Under the pieces are notes generated by a model, which saw nothing but the letters and a program-made list of their open reading frames with translations, ran no database searches and was not told the DNA's origin. Shown here one piece after another: positions 19,844-29,668 of a stretch of 64,000 bases of DNA (its first letter is position 1; the number at the start of each line of letters is the position of its first letter). Source of the DNA: Lewinellaceae bacterium (lineage in GTDB: Bacteria > Bacteroidota > Bacteroidia > Chitinophagales > Saprospiraceae); contig JACJYG010000009.1 of NCBI GenBank assembly GCA_020636215.1, positions 1 to 64,000 on the forward strand. Direction: 5' to 3'. Made by a program: the position numbers and the translations under genes.

Positions 19844-21127
19844 TCACAATCCCGTAGCTATACTTTTTACGCCTCTTTCTTTCACCAGTTGTTTGCGCAC
19901 TTCCAGGCCCTGATACAAGGCCAGAGGCTCCAGGGCTGCCCCACTTTGGAGCCGCGCCTCCCGGAGCAGGGGCCGCACATCGGTCCGAAACGCATTTTGC
20001 ATAATCTCCTGAGCCCGGCTTACCTCGTTGTTAGCCTGGGCTTCTTCCAACGCTTTACGATCTACCAGCAAGGCCTGAGCGTAAGCCAGGCGAATAGCCT
20101 CCAGGCTTTGGATCAGATCTTCCAGGGGATCTTTAATGTTGTGGCTGGCGTCGATCATCCAGGCAAGCGGTGGGTTTTGGGAAGTATTATTATTCATGCC
20201 ATACACCAGCTCGTTGAAAATGAGAAAGAGTTGGTAGGGTTTGATGCAGCCCACCGTTAAGTCGTCATCGCCATATTTGCTGTCATTAAAATGGAAGCCG
20301 CCCAATTTTCCTTTCATCATGAGCGTGGCGACGATCTGTTCGATATTCGTGTTAGGAAGATGGTGGCCCAGGTCGACCAGCGTAAAGGCCCGCTCGCCGC
20401 ACTCGGTGGCCAGCAAATAGGCAGTGCCCCAATCCTGGATCACCGTGCTATAGAAGTTGGGCTCATACGGTTTGTATTCGATGTACATTTTCCAATCGGG
20501 CGGCAGGTGGCGATAGATGGCTTTCAGGCTATCCATCGTGTGTTGAAGCGCCCGCCGCAGGTTGTTCTGTCCAGGGAAAGAAGCCCCATCCGCCAGCCAG
20601 ACGGTAATGCTTTTGGACCCGAGCGTTTTACCGGTTTCGATCACTTCCAGATTGTGTCGGATAGCCTGTTCCCGCACGGCGCTATCGGTGTGGCTGAGCG
20701 AGCCGAATTTGTAGCTGTGCTGCTGCCCGCGCTGGTCCTGAAAAGTATTGGAGTTGACTGCATCGAAGGTGATGTCATGAGCCGCCGCCAGTTCTTTAAT
20801 CGCCTTAGGATCTTCAGGGATATCCCAGGGAATATGCAGGGAAACAGCCCCTGCTGAGCGGGTCAGGGCATGAATCAGGCCAATATCCTCAATCTTTTGC
20901 TCCAGGGTTCCGGGCTCTCCACCCATAGAGAAGCGTCCGAACCGGGTGCCACCTGCTCCCAGCGCCCAGCTGGGTATGGCAATTTGAAGGCGCTTCAGTT
21001 GTTCGACAATAGCGTCGGCATTCCTGCCCTGTTTATCAAGCTGATACCGGAGGAATTCATACGTTTCCCGGTGGCTTTCGATGTAGGATTTGTTGTGTCT
21101 GGATATCTGAGAAGCATCTATTTTCAT
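19844..21127 (-). CDS. rhaI: L-rhamnose isomerase, RhaI type
   Basis: A 427-residue TIM-barrel sugar isomerase of the RhaI type (Pseudomonas-like, distinct from E. coli RhaA) that interconverts L-rhamnose and L-rhamnulose using divalent metal. Typical segments are IPSWALGAGGTRFGRF, SITVWLADGASFPGQ, MYIEYKPYEPNFYST, LVDLGHHLPN and GGFHFNDSKYGDDDL, which supply the Glu, Asp and His metal ligands. Full length. It is followed by the rhamnulokinase-like gene and preceded by the aldolase/dehydrogenase fusion, giving a complete rhamnose route. Confidence 0.92.
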   Translation of the reverse strand: MKIDASQISRHNKSYIESHRETYEFLRYQLDKQGRNADAIVEQLKRLQIAIPSWALGAGGTRFGRFSMGGEPGTLEQKIEDIGLIHALTRSAGAVSLHIPWDIPEDPKAIKELAAAHDITFDAVNSNTFQDQRGQQHSYKFGSLSHTDSAVREQAIRHNLEVIETGKTLGSKSITVWLADGASFPGQNNLRRALQHTMDSLKAIYRHLPPDWKMYIEYKPYEPNFYSTVIQDWGTAYLLATECGERAFTLVDLGHHLPNTNIEQIVATLMMKGKLGGFHFNDSKYGDDDLTVGCIKPYQLFLIFNELVYGMNNNTSQNPPLAWMIDASHNIKDPLEDLIQSLEAIRLAYAQALLVDRKALEEAQANNEVSRAQEIMQNAFRTDVRPLLREARLQSGAALEPLALYQGLEVRKQLVKERGVKSIATGL

Positions 21128-21149
21128 TGGCCTGTCAATTTAAAGGTGA

Positions 21150-21169
21150 CGGCATTTGGAGGAATGCCG
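21150..21169 (-). other. Hairpin in the spacer between rhaD-type gene and rhaI
   Basis: CGGCATT and AATGCCG form a 7-bp stem with a 6-nt loop in the 98-nt spacer, one of the longest gaps in the operon. It could protect a processed mRNA end or tune expression of rhaI. Short, so only suggestive. Confidence 0.35.
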
Positions 21170-21225
21170 CTCCAACCCTAACCAAATAAAACCAGAATCA
21201 GGTGTGAAACTTAATCCTTTTTGGC

Positions 21226-23325
21226 TTAACGAACAAAGGCTGCCTCCATGCCTCCATCCACATTAATGATATTCCCCGTGCTTTTATTCAGTATAGCTAC
21301 CAGCGCGTATACCCCTTTGGCTATATCTTCGGGCAGAATGATCTCATTCATCAGGTTCCGTTTGGCATAATGGGCGGGGAGGTCCTCTACCTTAATCCCA
21401 TAGGCTTTTGCCCGGCCTTCGGCCCATTCGCCCTCCCATATCTTACTGCCGACGATGACGCCATCCGGGTTGACTGTATTGACCCGAATCTTTTCCTTTC
21501 CCAATTCGGCCGCCAGCAAGCGGGTCATGTGTTGCTGAGCCGCTTTGGCGGCGCCGTAAGCGACATTATTGGGCCCAGACACCAGGCCATTCTTGCTGGC
21601 AATGTTGACGATGTCTCCACCAAAGCCTTGTTTGCGCATTACCTCCACTCCGTTTTTAGCCATCAGGAATTGCCCTTTGACCAGGACGTCCTGTAACAGG
21701 TTCCAGTCTTCCAGGGAAGTTTCTTCCAGTGATTTGGAGATGGCCAGGCCGGCGCTATGCACAATGATGTCTATGCCGCCAAATTCCAGGCAGGCTTTAT
21801 TATAGGCTTTGGCTACGGAGTCAGGGCTGGACACATCGCATACCGCATAAGCCGACACATCTCTGCCGAAAGTATTATTGGCTTCTTTTACCCGTTCTTC
21901 AACAATATCCGTCAGCACGACATTCGCCCCTTCGGCGGCCAGCTTATCAGCAATAGCCTTTCCAATGCCTCCACCCGCACCGGTAATGATGGCTACCCGT
22001 CTGGAAAGCAGTTTCTCCGGAGGTTGCCGCTGCAATTTAGCCTCTTCCAGTAGCCAGTATTCAATATTGAAGGCTTCCTGGCGGGGTAGGGCTGTGTATG
22101 CCGAAATGGCTTCGGCGCCCCGCATGACATTGATTGCGTTGATATAAAATTCACCGGCTACCCGCGCCGTTTGCTTGTCTTTTGAAAACGTGAACATTCC
22201 AATTCCGGGATAAAGGATTACCACCGGATTTGGGTCGCGCATGGCCGGGCTGTCCGGATGTTTGCAACTTTCGTAGTAGTCGGTATAATCCTGGCGGTAT
22301 TGTTCGAACTGCGGCTCGATCTGTGCTCTAACCGCTTTGTGGGCGGATAAATCAGCGTTGGCAGGTAAATTCAAAACCAGAGGCTTGATCTTGGTGCGCA
22401 GAAAGTGGTCGGGGCAGGAAGTGCCCAATGGGGCCAGGCGGGCTAGGTCTTTGCTGTTAATGAACTCCAGAACGCGGCTGTCATCCGTAAAATGCCCGAC
22501 CATTTTATTATAGCTGGAACATAAACCTCTCAGGATGGGAGCGATTTGAGCCGCCTGGGACAGGCGGTCTGCCGGCGCCAGGCTCTCCACTTTCTGCCCT
22601 CCGAAAACAGGCCGTTCTTTGCCCAGCCGCTCTTCGATGTATTGGGAGGCCTGTTCGATCACCTCCAAACTGTTCAGATAACATTCATAGGAGGTGTCGC
22701 CCCAGGTGAAAAGGCCGTGGCTCCCCAGGACGATACCCCGGATGCCGGGGTTCTCTTCCAGGCATCGTTCCAGTTGCAGTCCCAGGTCAAAGCCAGGGCG
22801 CTGCCAGGGCACCCAGCCCATGCTGTCTCCCCATATCTCCCGGGTAATTTCCCGGCTGTCTTTTGCCGCAGCTATGGCGATCAGTGCATCGGGATGAAGA
22901 TGGTCGATATGTTTGAAGGGGAGAAGGCCGTGCAGCGGTGTATCGATGGAGGGCGCACGGCTGTCGAGGTCGTAGAGGCAGTGATTGAACAAGGCCACCA
23001 TTTCGTCTTCATGCTCCAGGCCGCGGTAAACCTGCTTTAGTGACCGCAAGCGGCCGGTATATAAGCCTGCGATCCCTTTGCGGGTCAGGGTGCCAATATC
23101 CCCTCCAGACCCTTTAACCCACATCACTTCTACGGCTTCCCCGGTGAGCGGGTCTTTTTCTATGGTTTTGCAACTGGTGTTACCCCCGCCGTAGTTGGTA
23201 ATGCGAAGGTCAGCGCCGAGCATATTGGATCGATAAAGGAACAAAGCCACTTCATCGCCTTCGAGCTCAGCTGCTTTTTTATCATCCCACAAATATTTGA
23301 CGTACTCAAAAGTTTTGACTTTCAT
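21226..23325 (-). CDS. Bifunctional rhamnulose-1-phosphate aldolase / lactaldehyde dehydrogenase
   Basis: A 699-residue fusion. Residues 1 to about 400 are a class II aldolase/adducin-type domain with metal-ligand regions (HIDHLHPDALIAIAA, GIVLGSHGLFTWGD). Residues about 425-699 are a short-chain dehydrogenase with the nucleotide motif ITGAGGGIGKAIA, catalytic NIASKNG...YGAAKAA (Ser/Tyr/Lys) and a VDGGM end. The family (RhaE-type, RhaEW in Bacillus) cleaves L-rhamnulose 1-phosphate to DHAP and L-lactaldehyde and oxidises the latter to L-lactate with NAD+. That product explains the LutABC genes further down the operon. It starts 33 nt after the altronate dehydratase stop. Confidence 0.92.
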   Translation of the reverse strand: MKVKTFEYVKYLWDDKKAAELEGDEVALFLYRSNMLGADLRITNYGGGNTSCKTIEKDPLTGEAVEVMWVKGSGGDIGTLTRKGIAGLYTGRLRSLKQVYRGLEHEDEMVALFNHCLYDLDSRAPSIDTPLHGLLPFKHIDHLHPDALIAIAAAKDSREITREIWGDSMGWVPWQRPGFDLGLQLERCLEENPGIRGIVLGSHGLFTWGDTSYECYLNSLEVIEQASQYIEERLGKERPVFGGQKVESLAPADRLSQAAQIAPILRGLCSSYNKMVGHFTDDSRVLEFINSKDLARLAPLGTSCPDHFLRTKIKPLVLNLPANADLSAHKAVRAQIEPQFEQYRQDYTDYYESCKHPDSPAMRDPNPVVILYPGIGMFTFSKDKQTARVAGEFYINAINVMRGAEAISAYTALPRQEAFNIEYWLLEEAKLQRQPPEKLLSRRVAIITGAGGGIGKAIADKLAAEGANVVLTDIVEERVKEANNTFGRDVSAYAVCDVSSPDSVAKAYNKACLEFGGIDIIVHSAGLAISKSLEETSLEDWNLLQDVLVKGQFLMAKNGVEVMRKQGFGGDIVNIASKNGLVSGPNNVAYGAAKAAQQHMTRLLAAELGKEKIRVNTVNPDGVIVGSKIWEGEWAEGRAKAYGIKVEDLPAHYAKRNLMNEIILPEDIAKGVYALVAILNKSTGNIINVDGGMEAAFVR

Positions 23326-23358
23326 GACGAATAATTTAATGGCGGAATTTTTTGATTG

Positions 23359-25011
23359 TCAGAGTGAGATCCCACGTTTCCAGGGGATGAAATCATCTTG
23401 CCCCAGCCTGACGGCATTGGGAGTTGCTTCACCGCTGGCCACCCGGATGATGTAATCCAGCAGTTCTTCGCCTTTGGTTTGTATTGTGTCTTCACCCGAA
23501 ATAATAGTGCCGGCATCCACATCTATGATATCGGCCATCCTTTGGGCCAGGGCAGTATTGCTGGCCACCTTGATTGTCGGCGCAACCGGGTTGCCGGTGG
23601 GGGTGCCCAGGCCGGTAGTGAAAACAATGATATTGGCGCCCGAACCGGCCAGGCCTGTGGTGCTTTCCACATCATTGCCGGGAGTGCAAAGCAGGTTCAG
23701 GCCAGGCTTGGTGGCCTGTTCGGTATAATCCAGTACATCTGTAACCGGAGAGGCGCCTCCTTTTTTAGCTGCGCCGGCAGATTTCATGGCGTCGGTAATC
23801 AGGCCATCCTTAATGTTGCCGGGTGAAGGGTTCATGTCGAAGCCTGACCCCACATCGACTGCCCGCTGAGCGTAGGCCTGCATGAGGTGGGCAAATTTGC
23901 TGGCGATAGTATCATCCACACAGCGGTTGATCAACTCCTGCTCTACGCCGTTCAGCTCCGGGAATTCGGACAGGATCGTCGTGCCGCCCAGGGCCACCAA
24001 CAGGTCGGAGGCATACCCCAATGCAGGGTTGGCGGAGATGCCGGAAAATCCGTCGGAACCGCCGCATTCCAGCCCCAGTATCAATTTACTGATGGGGGCG
24101 GGCTGCCGTTCGGTTTGATTGGCCAGCATCAGCCCGGCAAAGGTCTTTTTGACTGTTTCGGCAATAAAGTCTCGTTCGGACTTACTTTTCTGTTGTTCAA
24201 GGATGTACAACGGCTTACTGAAATTTGGAGCAAAGGCTTGAATAGCATCCTCCAGCAATTGGAACTGAGCATGCTGGCAGCCGAGGCTTAAAATGGTGGC
24301 CCCGGCAACATTGGAGTTCGTAATATAACCCGCTAATAGCCGGCAAAGCGCCTCGGAATCCTGGCGGATGCCGCCACAACCCCCATCGTGTTGCAGGAAC
24401 TTGATGCCGTCAACATTGGGAAACAGGCGGTTCCGTTGTATTTCGTCTGCATCCTGGATAATATCAGCTTCAAGGATAGCTTCTGGCGACGCTCCGTTTC
24501 GATAGAGTTGGATCAATTTTTGGGTCTCTACCGCAAACTGGCGGCCGGAGGCATACCCCAGTTGTTCCAGCATCGCATCCTGGATAACCTGGATATTCCG
24601 GTTTTCGCAAAAGACCAACGGGATTACCAGCCAGTAGTTCATGGCGCCCACCTTGCCGTCGGCCCGGTGGTACCCCCTGAACGTCCGGCCACTAAATCTG
24701 GAGATGTCTGGTACCTGCCAGGTAGTATTGCGTTCCCCGACTTTGAAGCTGCCGGCCGAATGGGTGACATTCTCGCGGCTGATGCGGCTGCCTCTGAAAA
24801 TATCTTTAGTGGCTTTGCCCACCAACACGCCGTACATGATGATCTCCTCTCCTGTTTTGAAATCGCGTTCGCTGAATTTGTGTTTCACCGGAATATCTTC
24901 CAGCAGTTCGAGAGTGGCGCCATTCCACTCCACTCGTTCCCCGGATTTTAAGTCTCGTAACGCGACGACCACATTATCATTGGGGTGTACTTTCAATAGC
25001 TTATTTTCCAT
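23359..25011 (-). CDS. uxaA: Altronate dehydratase
   Basis: A 550-residue UxaA-family enzyme that dehydrates D-altronate to 2-keto-3-deoxygluconate (KDG). It has the N-terminal SAF-like domain (about 1-95; MENKLLKVHPNDNVVVAL) followed by the large catalytic domain with FLQHDGGCGG, ILGLECGGSDGFSGISANPALG and CTPGNDVESTTGLAGSGAN. The Cys and His residues in these segments are iron-site candidates. Full length for the fused form. Altronate points to galacturonate (through tagaturonate) rather than glucuronate as the main uronate. The tagaturonate reductase that should precede it is not in this operon. Confidence 0.93.
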   Translation of the reverse strand: MENKLLKVHPNDNVVVALRDLKSGERVEWNGATLELLEDIPVKHKFSERDFKTGEEIIMYGVLVGKATKDIFRGSRISRENVTHSAGSFKVGERNTTWQVPDISRFSGRTFRGYHRADGKVGAMNYWLVIPLVFCENRNIQVIQDAMLEQLGYASGRQFAVETQKLIQLYRNGASPEAILEADIIQDADEIQRNRLFPNVDGIKFLQHDGGCGGIRQDSEALCRLLAGYITNSNVAGATILSLGCQHAQFQLLEDAIQAFAPNFSKPLYILEQQKSKSERDFIAETVKKTFAGLMLANQTERQPAPISKLILGLECGGSDGFSGISANPALGYASDLLVALGGTTILSEFPELNGVEQELINRCVDDTIASKFAHLMQAYAQRAVDVGSGFDMNPSPGNIKDGLITDAMKSAGAAKKGGASPVTDVLDYTEQATKPGLNLLCTPGNDVESTTGLAGSGANIIVFTTGLGTPTGNPVAPTIKVASNTALAQRMADIIDVDAGTIISGEDTIQTKGEELLDYIIRVASGEATPNAVRLGQDDFIPWKRGISL

Positions 25012-25031
25012 AGTCTGGATGAATTGTTATT

Positions 25032-26318
25032 TTAAAAACCAAATGCCCTGGGCAGCCACAAGCTCAAGCCCGGAACGTAGGTAACCATCAGGAGCGCTAC
25101 GATCATGGCAATGAATAAAGGCAGTAATGGGCGGATCACCTTCTGTATGGTTGTGCCCGCAACGCCAACCCCCACGAACAATACCGAGCCAACCGGCGGA
25201 GTGCACAGGCCAATACACAGGTTCAGCACCATGATGATCCCGAAATGAGTAGGGTCCATGCCCATTTTTGTCACTACCGGCAGAAAAATAGGGGTGAAGA
25301 TCAGAACCGCAGGGGTCATATCCATGAATACCCCTACAAACAATAGGATGAGATTGATGATCAGCAAGACGACAATTTTGCTGTCGCTCACCGAAAGCAT
25401 AATCTCCGTTATGTTCTGAGGGATATTCTCATAGGCCATTATCCATGACATGCTCATTGAGGCGCCGATAAGGAGCATGACGATAGCGGTGGTTCCAACC
25501 GACGACAGGAAAATCTCCGGAATGTCTTTAAAAGAAACTTCTTTATAGAGGTAGGTCAATACCAGGCAATAGAGCACGGCTACCGCCGAAGCTTCGGTGG
25601 CGGTAAAAATGCCGGCTACAATTCCGCCGATAACCACCACCAACAGAAATAAGCTGGGCAAGGCCTCCAGGAAGCTGCGAAAGGCCTCACTTAATTTGCT
25701 GCGCTTTCCCGTGACAAACCCTTTTCTTTTGGCCCATATTGCGGAGACGATCATCAGAAAAACTCCAGTCAGGATACCTGGAATATAGCCGGCCAGAAAA
25801 AGGGCGGCGATGGATACGCCGCCACTCGCCAGCGAGTAAACGATCAGGATATTACTGGGCGGAATGGTCAGGCCGGTAGTGGATGACGTGATGTTTACCG
25901 CCGCGGCGAATTCCTTGCTATAGCCTTCCTTTTCCATTTCATCGGTCATAAAGCCGCCAATGGCCGAGGCTGCTGCCACCGCCGAACCGGAAATGGCGCC
26001 AAAAAGCATGGCCGCCATAATATTGACGTGAGCCAGGCCCCCGGGTAGAGCACCCACCAGGGTCTTAGCGAATTTGACCAGCCGCCGCGCGATGCCGCCC
26101 CGGTTCATGATCTGTCCGGCCAGAATGAAAAAGGGGATGGCCAGTAGGGCAAAACTATCCAGTCCGGTGGCCATTCGTTGGGTGACCGTCGTAAAGGCCG
26201 AAATGGATGGAATACTTACCAACATGGTCAGTAGGCTGCTGATGCCAATGCTCCAGGCAATCGGCACGCCAATGGAGAGCAGAATGAGAAAGGAAAGGAC
26301 GAGTATTGGAATTTCCAT
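25032..26318 (-). CDS. TRAP transporter large permease (DctM type)
   Basis: A 428-residue integral membrane protein of the TRAP DctM/large-subunit family with about twelve hydrophobic segments. Recognisable pieces are IPFFILAGQIMNRGGIARRL, AAMLFGAISGSAVAAASAIG and the IPPSNILIVYS loop. It should form the ion-driven translocation channel for an acidic sugar delivered by the DctP-like binding protein. It sits 11 nt after the small permease gene. Among uronate enzymes, hexuronate is the expected substrate (inference). Confidence 0.94.
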   Translation of the reverse strand: MEIPILVLSFLILLSIGVPIAWSIGISSLLTMLVSIPSISAFTTVTQRMATGLDSFALLAIPFFILAGQIMNRGGIARRLVKFAKTLVGALPGGLAHVNIMAAMLFGAISGSAVAAASAIGGFMTDEMEKEGYSKEFAAAVNITSSTTGLTIPPSNILIVYSLASGGVSIAALFLAGYIPGILTGVFLMIVSAIWAKRKGFVTGKRSKLSEAFRSFLEALPSLFLLVVVIGGIVAGIFTATEASAVAVLYCLVLTYLYKEVSFKDIPEIFLSSVGTTAIVMLLIGASMSMSWIMAYENIPQNITEIMLSVSDSKIVVLLIINLILLFVGVFMDMTPAVLIFTPIFLPVVTKMGMDPTHFGIIMVLNLCIGLCTPPVGSVLFVGVGVAGTTIQKVIRPLLPLFIAMIVALLMVTYVPGLSLWLPRAFGF

Positions 26319-26329
26319 TGTTTCAGGTT

Positions 26330-26797
26330 CTATTTGTTCTGAAGTAATGTAACCACATCGCTGGCCTTATAATAGATTACCAATATTCCACTCAGAGGCG
26401 CCACACTGTATACGACTGCCATGGGGACGCGCAGGGCAGGCGATAATTGTCCCAGTACTTGGGTGATGTACATCAACCGGCCCCCACCGATAACCATAAC
26501 CGTAAAAGCAAATGCGGCAATCAAAAAGCTGATGAGCAGTTTTAAGCGTATTTGGCTTTTTTTTTGAAGTTTAGGCATCAACAGTTCAATCGATAGGTGC
26601 ATATCCTGCCCGGCAGCATAGGCAGCCCCCAGTATTCCGATCCAAATGAGCAGAAAACGGGCTAGTTCTTCCGACCAACCGGACTGGTTCCCCATAGCAT
26701 AGCGGGTAAATACGCCCCACAGCACGTCAAGGGTCATGATGCCCATCAGGAGCGCCAGAAAGTTTCCAAGGATTTTGTCAATTTGCTTTCGCATCAT
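26330..26797 (-). CDS. TRAP transporter small permease (DctQ type)
   Basis: A 155-residue membrane protein with four hydrophobic segments, the normal DctQ layout, with the typical GNQSGWSEELARFLLIWIGILGAAYAAGQDMHL region in the first half. It starts with two adjacent Met codons; the first overlaps the dctP-like stop codon by 4 nt (ATGA). It acts as the membrane partner of DctM and docks the binding protein. Confidence 0.92.
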   Translation of the reverse strand: MMRKQIDKILGNFLALLMGIMTLDVLWGVFTRYAMGNQSGWSEELARFLLIWIGILGAAYAAGQDMHLSIELLMPKLQKKSQIRLKLLISFLIAAFAFTVMVIGGGRLMYITQVLGQLSPALRVPMAVVYSVAPLSGILVIYYKASDVVTLLQNK

Positions 26798-27780
26798 TTT
26801 ACGGTTTGAATTTCCTGGATGAGTTGGTACATCTCATGCCTGTCTTTATACTCTTCCAATAGGCCCTTGGTCATTTCGGCAAAAGGAGCCTTATCGGGGT
26901 AAATGACCTCTACGCCGGCTTTTTTTACTTCTTCCAAGGCGTGTTGTTCGGCTTCCGCCCAAAGTTTGCGCTGGTAAATGGTGGCTTCGGAGGCGGCTTC
27001 CTGCAGCCATTCTTGTTCCTGAGTAGTCAAGCGGTTCCAGGCTACCGTTCCAATGGTTAAAATATCAGGTACAGAGGTGTGTTCATTCAGGGAATAATAT
27101 TTACAAACCTCGTAATGGCGTGAGGTATAAAAACTTGGCGGATTGTTTTCGGCGCCGTCAACGACGCCTTGTTGGAGGGCTGTATAGAGCTCTCCCCAGG
27201 AGATCGGGGTAGGGGAAGCGCCCAGCGCCCGTACCAGGTTGATGGCCGTTACGCTTTCTTGTACTCTGATTTTTAATCCTTTAAGATCATCTGGTGTGCG
27301 GATCGGGCGGTCTTTGGTATAAAAGGAACGCGGGCCGGCGTCAAAATAAGTCAGGCCGCGCAGCCAGTATTTTTCTCCCTGTACCAGCAACTTTTGGCCG
27401 ATTTCGCCATCCAGCACCTTGTGGCTGTGTGTTTTGTCCCGGAAGATATAGGGCAGGCTGAGCACCTGAATATTGGGCGCGAAATTCTCCATAACCGCTG
27501 CCGATACTTTGGTCATGGCCAGGCTGCCGATCTGTAATAATTCCAGGCATTGGCGCTCTGTTCCCAGCTGTTGGCTGGGGTAGATCTCGATCTTCAGGCG
27601 TCCGCCCGATTTCTCCGCGACCCGCTCCGCCATAAACGCCATGCCTTTATGAACAGGATGGCTAACATCTAGCCCGTGCGCCAGCTTCAGCGTTTTGGTT
27701 TTGGAGATCTCCCCACAACGGCTTAGCGCAATGAGCGCAATAGCGAAAAGAAAAAATACTATTACTGTTCTTTTTTTCAT
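26794..27780 (-). CDS. TRAP transporter substrate-binding protein (DctP type)
   Basis: A 328-residue periplasmic binding protein. It begins with a signal segment (MKKRTVIVFFLFAIALIALSRC); the Cys after LSR may be lipidated, although Arg at -1 is unusual for a lipobox. The mature part has the DctP fold landmarks: KLAHGLDVSHPVHKGM, IYPSQQLGTERQCLELLQIG and KIRVQESVTAINLVRALGASPTPISWGELYTALQQGVVDGAENN. The Arg in KIRVQ is the canonical carboxylate-binding position of the family. Position between KDPG aldolase and the permeases suggests hexuronate as ligand. Confidence 0.93.
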   Translation of the reverse strand: MKKRTVIVFFLFAIALIALSRCGEISKTKTLKLAHGLDVSHPVHKGMAFMAERVAEKSGGRLKIEIYPSQQLGTERQCLELLQIGSLAMTKVSAAVMENFAPNIQVLSLPYIFRDKTHSHKVLDGEIGQKLLVQGEKYWLRGLTYFDAGPRSFYTKDRPIRTPDDLKGLKIRVQESVTAINLVRALGASPTPISWGELYTALQQGVVDGAENNPPSFYTSRHYEVCKYYSLNEHTSVPDILTIGTVAWNRLTTQEQEWLQEAASEATIYQRKLWAEAEQHALEEVKKAGVEVIYPDKAPFAEMTKGLLEEYKDRHEMYQLIQEIQTVK

Positions 27781-27853
27781 TTCGTGTGAATGATTGGTGA
27801 TGGGGTCTACCGTCCTGAAAAACCTGCTATTACTACACTTGGTAGTCGAGCAA

Positions 27854-28525
27854 CTATTTCCCTTTCAACTCCTGAATAATCTTCAGTGCTTCCCGGGTTC
27901 GCTTTTCCAGCGTTTCAAAGTCGCCCGATTTTAAAAGGTCGCCTGATATCAATTTTGAGCCCATGCCCACACAGGTGACGCCGGCCTCGAACCAGGCCTT
28001 TAGGCTTTCCATAGTTGGTGAAACACCTCCAGTTGGCATGATGCTGGTCCAGGGCTGTGGGCCCTTGATGTCTTTTACAAATCCAGGCCCATAAGTACCT
28101 CCCGGAAACAATTTCACTATTTCGCAGCCCAATTCCTCCGCCCGGGCAATTTCCGTCAGGGAGCCACAGCCGGGCGACCAAAGGACCTTGCGCCGGTTGC
28201 AGGCCAGGGCGATATCTTCTCTGAGTACCGGAGTCACTACAAAATTAGCGCCGAGCTGCATATAGAGAGAGGCTGCCGCAGCATCTGTTACGGAGCCTAC
28301 CCCCAGGATCATCTCCGGTAGTTCTTTTGCACAGAATTTGTTCAATGCTCCAAACACCTCGTGGGCATAGTCCCCCCGGTTGGTAAACTCCAGCAGCCTT
28401 GCGCCACCGCGGTAACAGGCGGATATCGCCTTCTTGCCCAGTTCTATGTCGGGGTGGTAAAACAAGGGGACCATGCCGGAATCCGTCATGGTTTGGGCGA
28501 CTTGTAATCGGGTAAATCTTGCCAT
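27854..28525 (-). CDS. eda: KDPG (2-keto-3-deoxy-6-phosphogluconate) aldolase
   Basis: A 223-residue class I aldolase that splits KDPG into pyruvate and glyceraldehyde 3-phosphate. Family marks: LEFTNRGDYA (Glu for proton transfer), GVGSVTD, the SPGCGS loop, KLFPGGTYGPGFVKDIKGP (the Schiff-base Lys region) and MPTGGVSP. The order of active-site regions is normal. It follows the KDG kinase by 81 nt, so the two finish the uronate pathway. Confidence 0.93.
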   Translation of the reverse strand: MARFTRLQVAQTMTDSGMVPLFYHPDIELGKKAISACYRGGARLLEFTNRGDYAHEVFGALNKFCAKELPEMILGVGSVTDAAAASLYMQLGANFVVTPVLREDIALACNRRKVLWSPGCGSLTEIARAEELGCEIVKLFPGGTYGPGFVKDIKGPQPWTSIMPTGGVSPTMESLKAWFEAGVTCVGMGSKLISGDLLKSGDFETLEKRTREALKIIQELKGK

Positions 28526-28606
28526 GTTTTTTGTTTCATAGGTTCGGCGTCGTCCCAGGCTCCGCCAAATAAGTTTAAGATAATGTAAGGAAAAGCGATT
28601 CTTTGA

Positions 28607-29644
28607 TTATCTGCTCACCCTGCCGCTGGCGTCCCCTCTCATCAGCGTTTCTACCTCCGCCAGGGTGGCCAGGTTAGCGTCCCCGTAGATGGTATGCTTC
28701 AGGCAGGAGGCCGCCACCGCGAAATTCAGGGCTTTCTGGTTATCATTCGGGTAGTTGGCCAGCCCGTAGATCAGGCCCCCCATAAAGCTGTCGCCTCCAC
28801 CCACCCGGTCTACGATATGGGTGATCTGATAGGTGGGCGCCTCATAGAGCTGCTTCCCATCGTACAAGACACCCGTCCAGGTATTGTGGGAGGCGTTAAT
28901 ACTGCCCCGAAGCGTAATGATGGCCTTTTTGCATCGGGGAAACTGCTTCATGAGCTGACGGCCTACGGAGATATAAGCCGCTGCATCTATGGTATCTCCT
29001 TTGGTCACATCAATGCCTTCCGGATGAATATCGAAGTGCTTTTCTGCATCTTCTTCATTGCCCAGGATGATGTCGCAACCGGCAACTAGTTCTGGCATTA
29101 CTTCCGATGATTTCTTGCCGTATTGCCAGAGGTTTTTGCGGAAGTTAAGATCGGTAGATACAGTGACCCCCAGCCGGTTGGCGGCCTGAATGGCCTCCAG
29201 CGTGGCCTCGGCCGCGCCTTGCGAAATGGCAGGGGTGATACCCGTCCAGTGGAACCACTGGGCATCTTTGAATACCTCTTCCCAATCGATCATTCCGGCC
29301 TGAATGCTCGCCATGCCACTATGGGCACGGTCATAAATGACCTTACTGCTCCTGGCCACAGCGCCCATTTCAAGAAAGTATATGCCCAACCGCTCGCCAC
29401 CCCTGAGGATGTATTTGGTCCCAACGTTGCGCTTGCGCATTTCCATCAGGGCGCATTCCCCGATATCGTTTTGGGGGAGCCGGGTAACGAATTCAACAGG
29501 CAATCCGAAGTTGGCCAGGGATACAGCGACGTTGCTTTCCCCGCCGCCATAGACGACATCAAAGGTGCTTGCCTGTGAAAAACGCTGAAAACCAGGAGGC
29601 GTCAGGCGAAGCATGATCTCACCAAAAGTTACGATTTTCTTCAT
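28607..29644 (-). CDS. kdgK: 2-keto-3-deoxygluconate kinase (PfkB family)
   Basis: A 345-residue ribokinase/PfkB-type sugar kinase. N-terminal GEIMLRLTPPG and YGGGESNVAVSLANFGLPV are typical of KDG kinases; the C-terminal PfkB signature with the catalytic Asp is DRVGGGDSFMGGLIYGL. It phosphorylates KDG to KDPG for the adjacent aldolase. It starts 24 nt after uronate isomerase. Substrate assigned from family plus context. Confidence 0.92.
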   Translation of the reverse strand: MKKIVTFGEIMLRLTPPGFQRFSQASTFDVVYGGGESNVAVSLANFGLPVEFVTRLPQNDIGECALMEMRKRNVGTKYILRGGERLGIYFLEMGAVARSSKVIYDRAHSGMASIQAGMIDWEEVFKDAQWFHWTGITPAISQGAAEATLEAIQAANRLGVTVSTDLNFRKNLWQYGKKSSEVMPELVAGCDIILGNEEDAEKHFDIHPEGIDVTKGDTIDAAAYISVGRQLMKQFPRCKKAIITLRGSINASHNTWTGVLYDGKQLYEAPTYQITHIVDRVGGGDSFMGGLIYGLANYPNDNQKALNFAVAASCLKHTIYGDANLATLAEVETLMRGDASGRVSR

Positions 29645-29668
29645 TTCCTTTTATGCTTGATTTTGTTG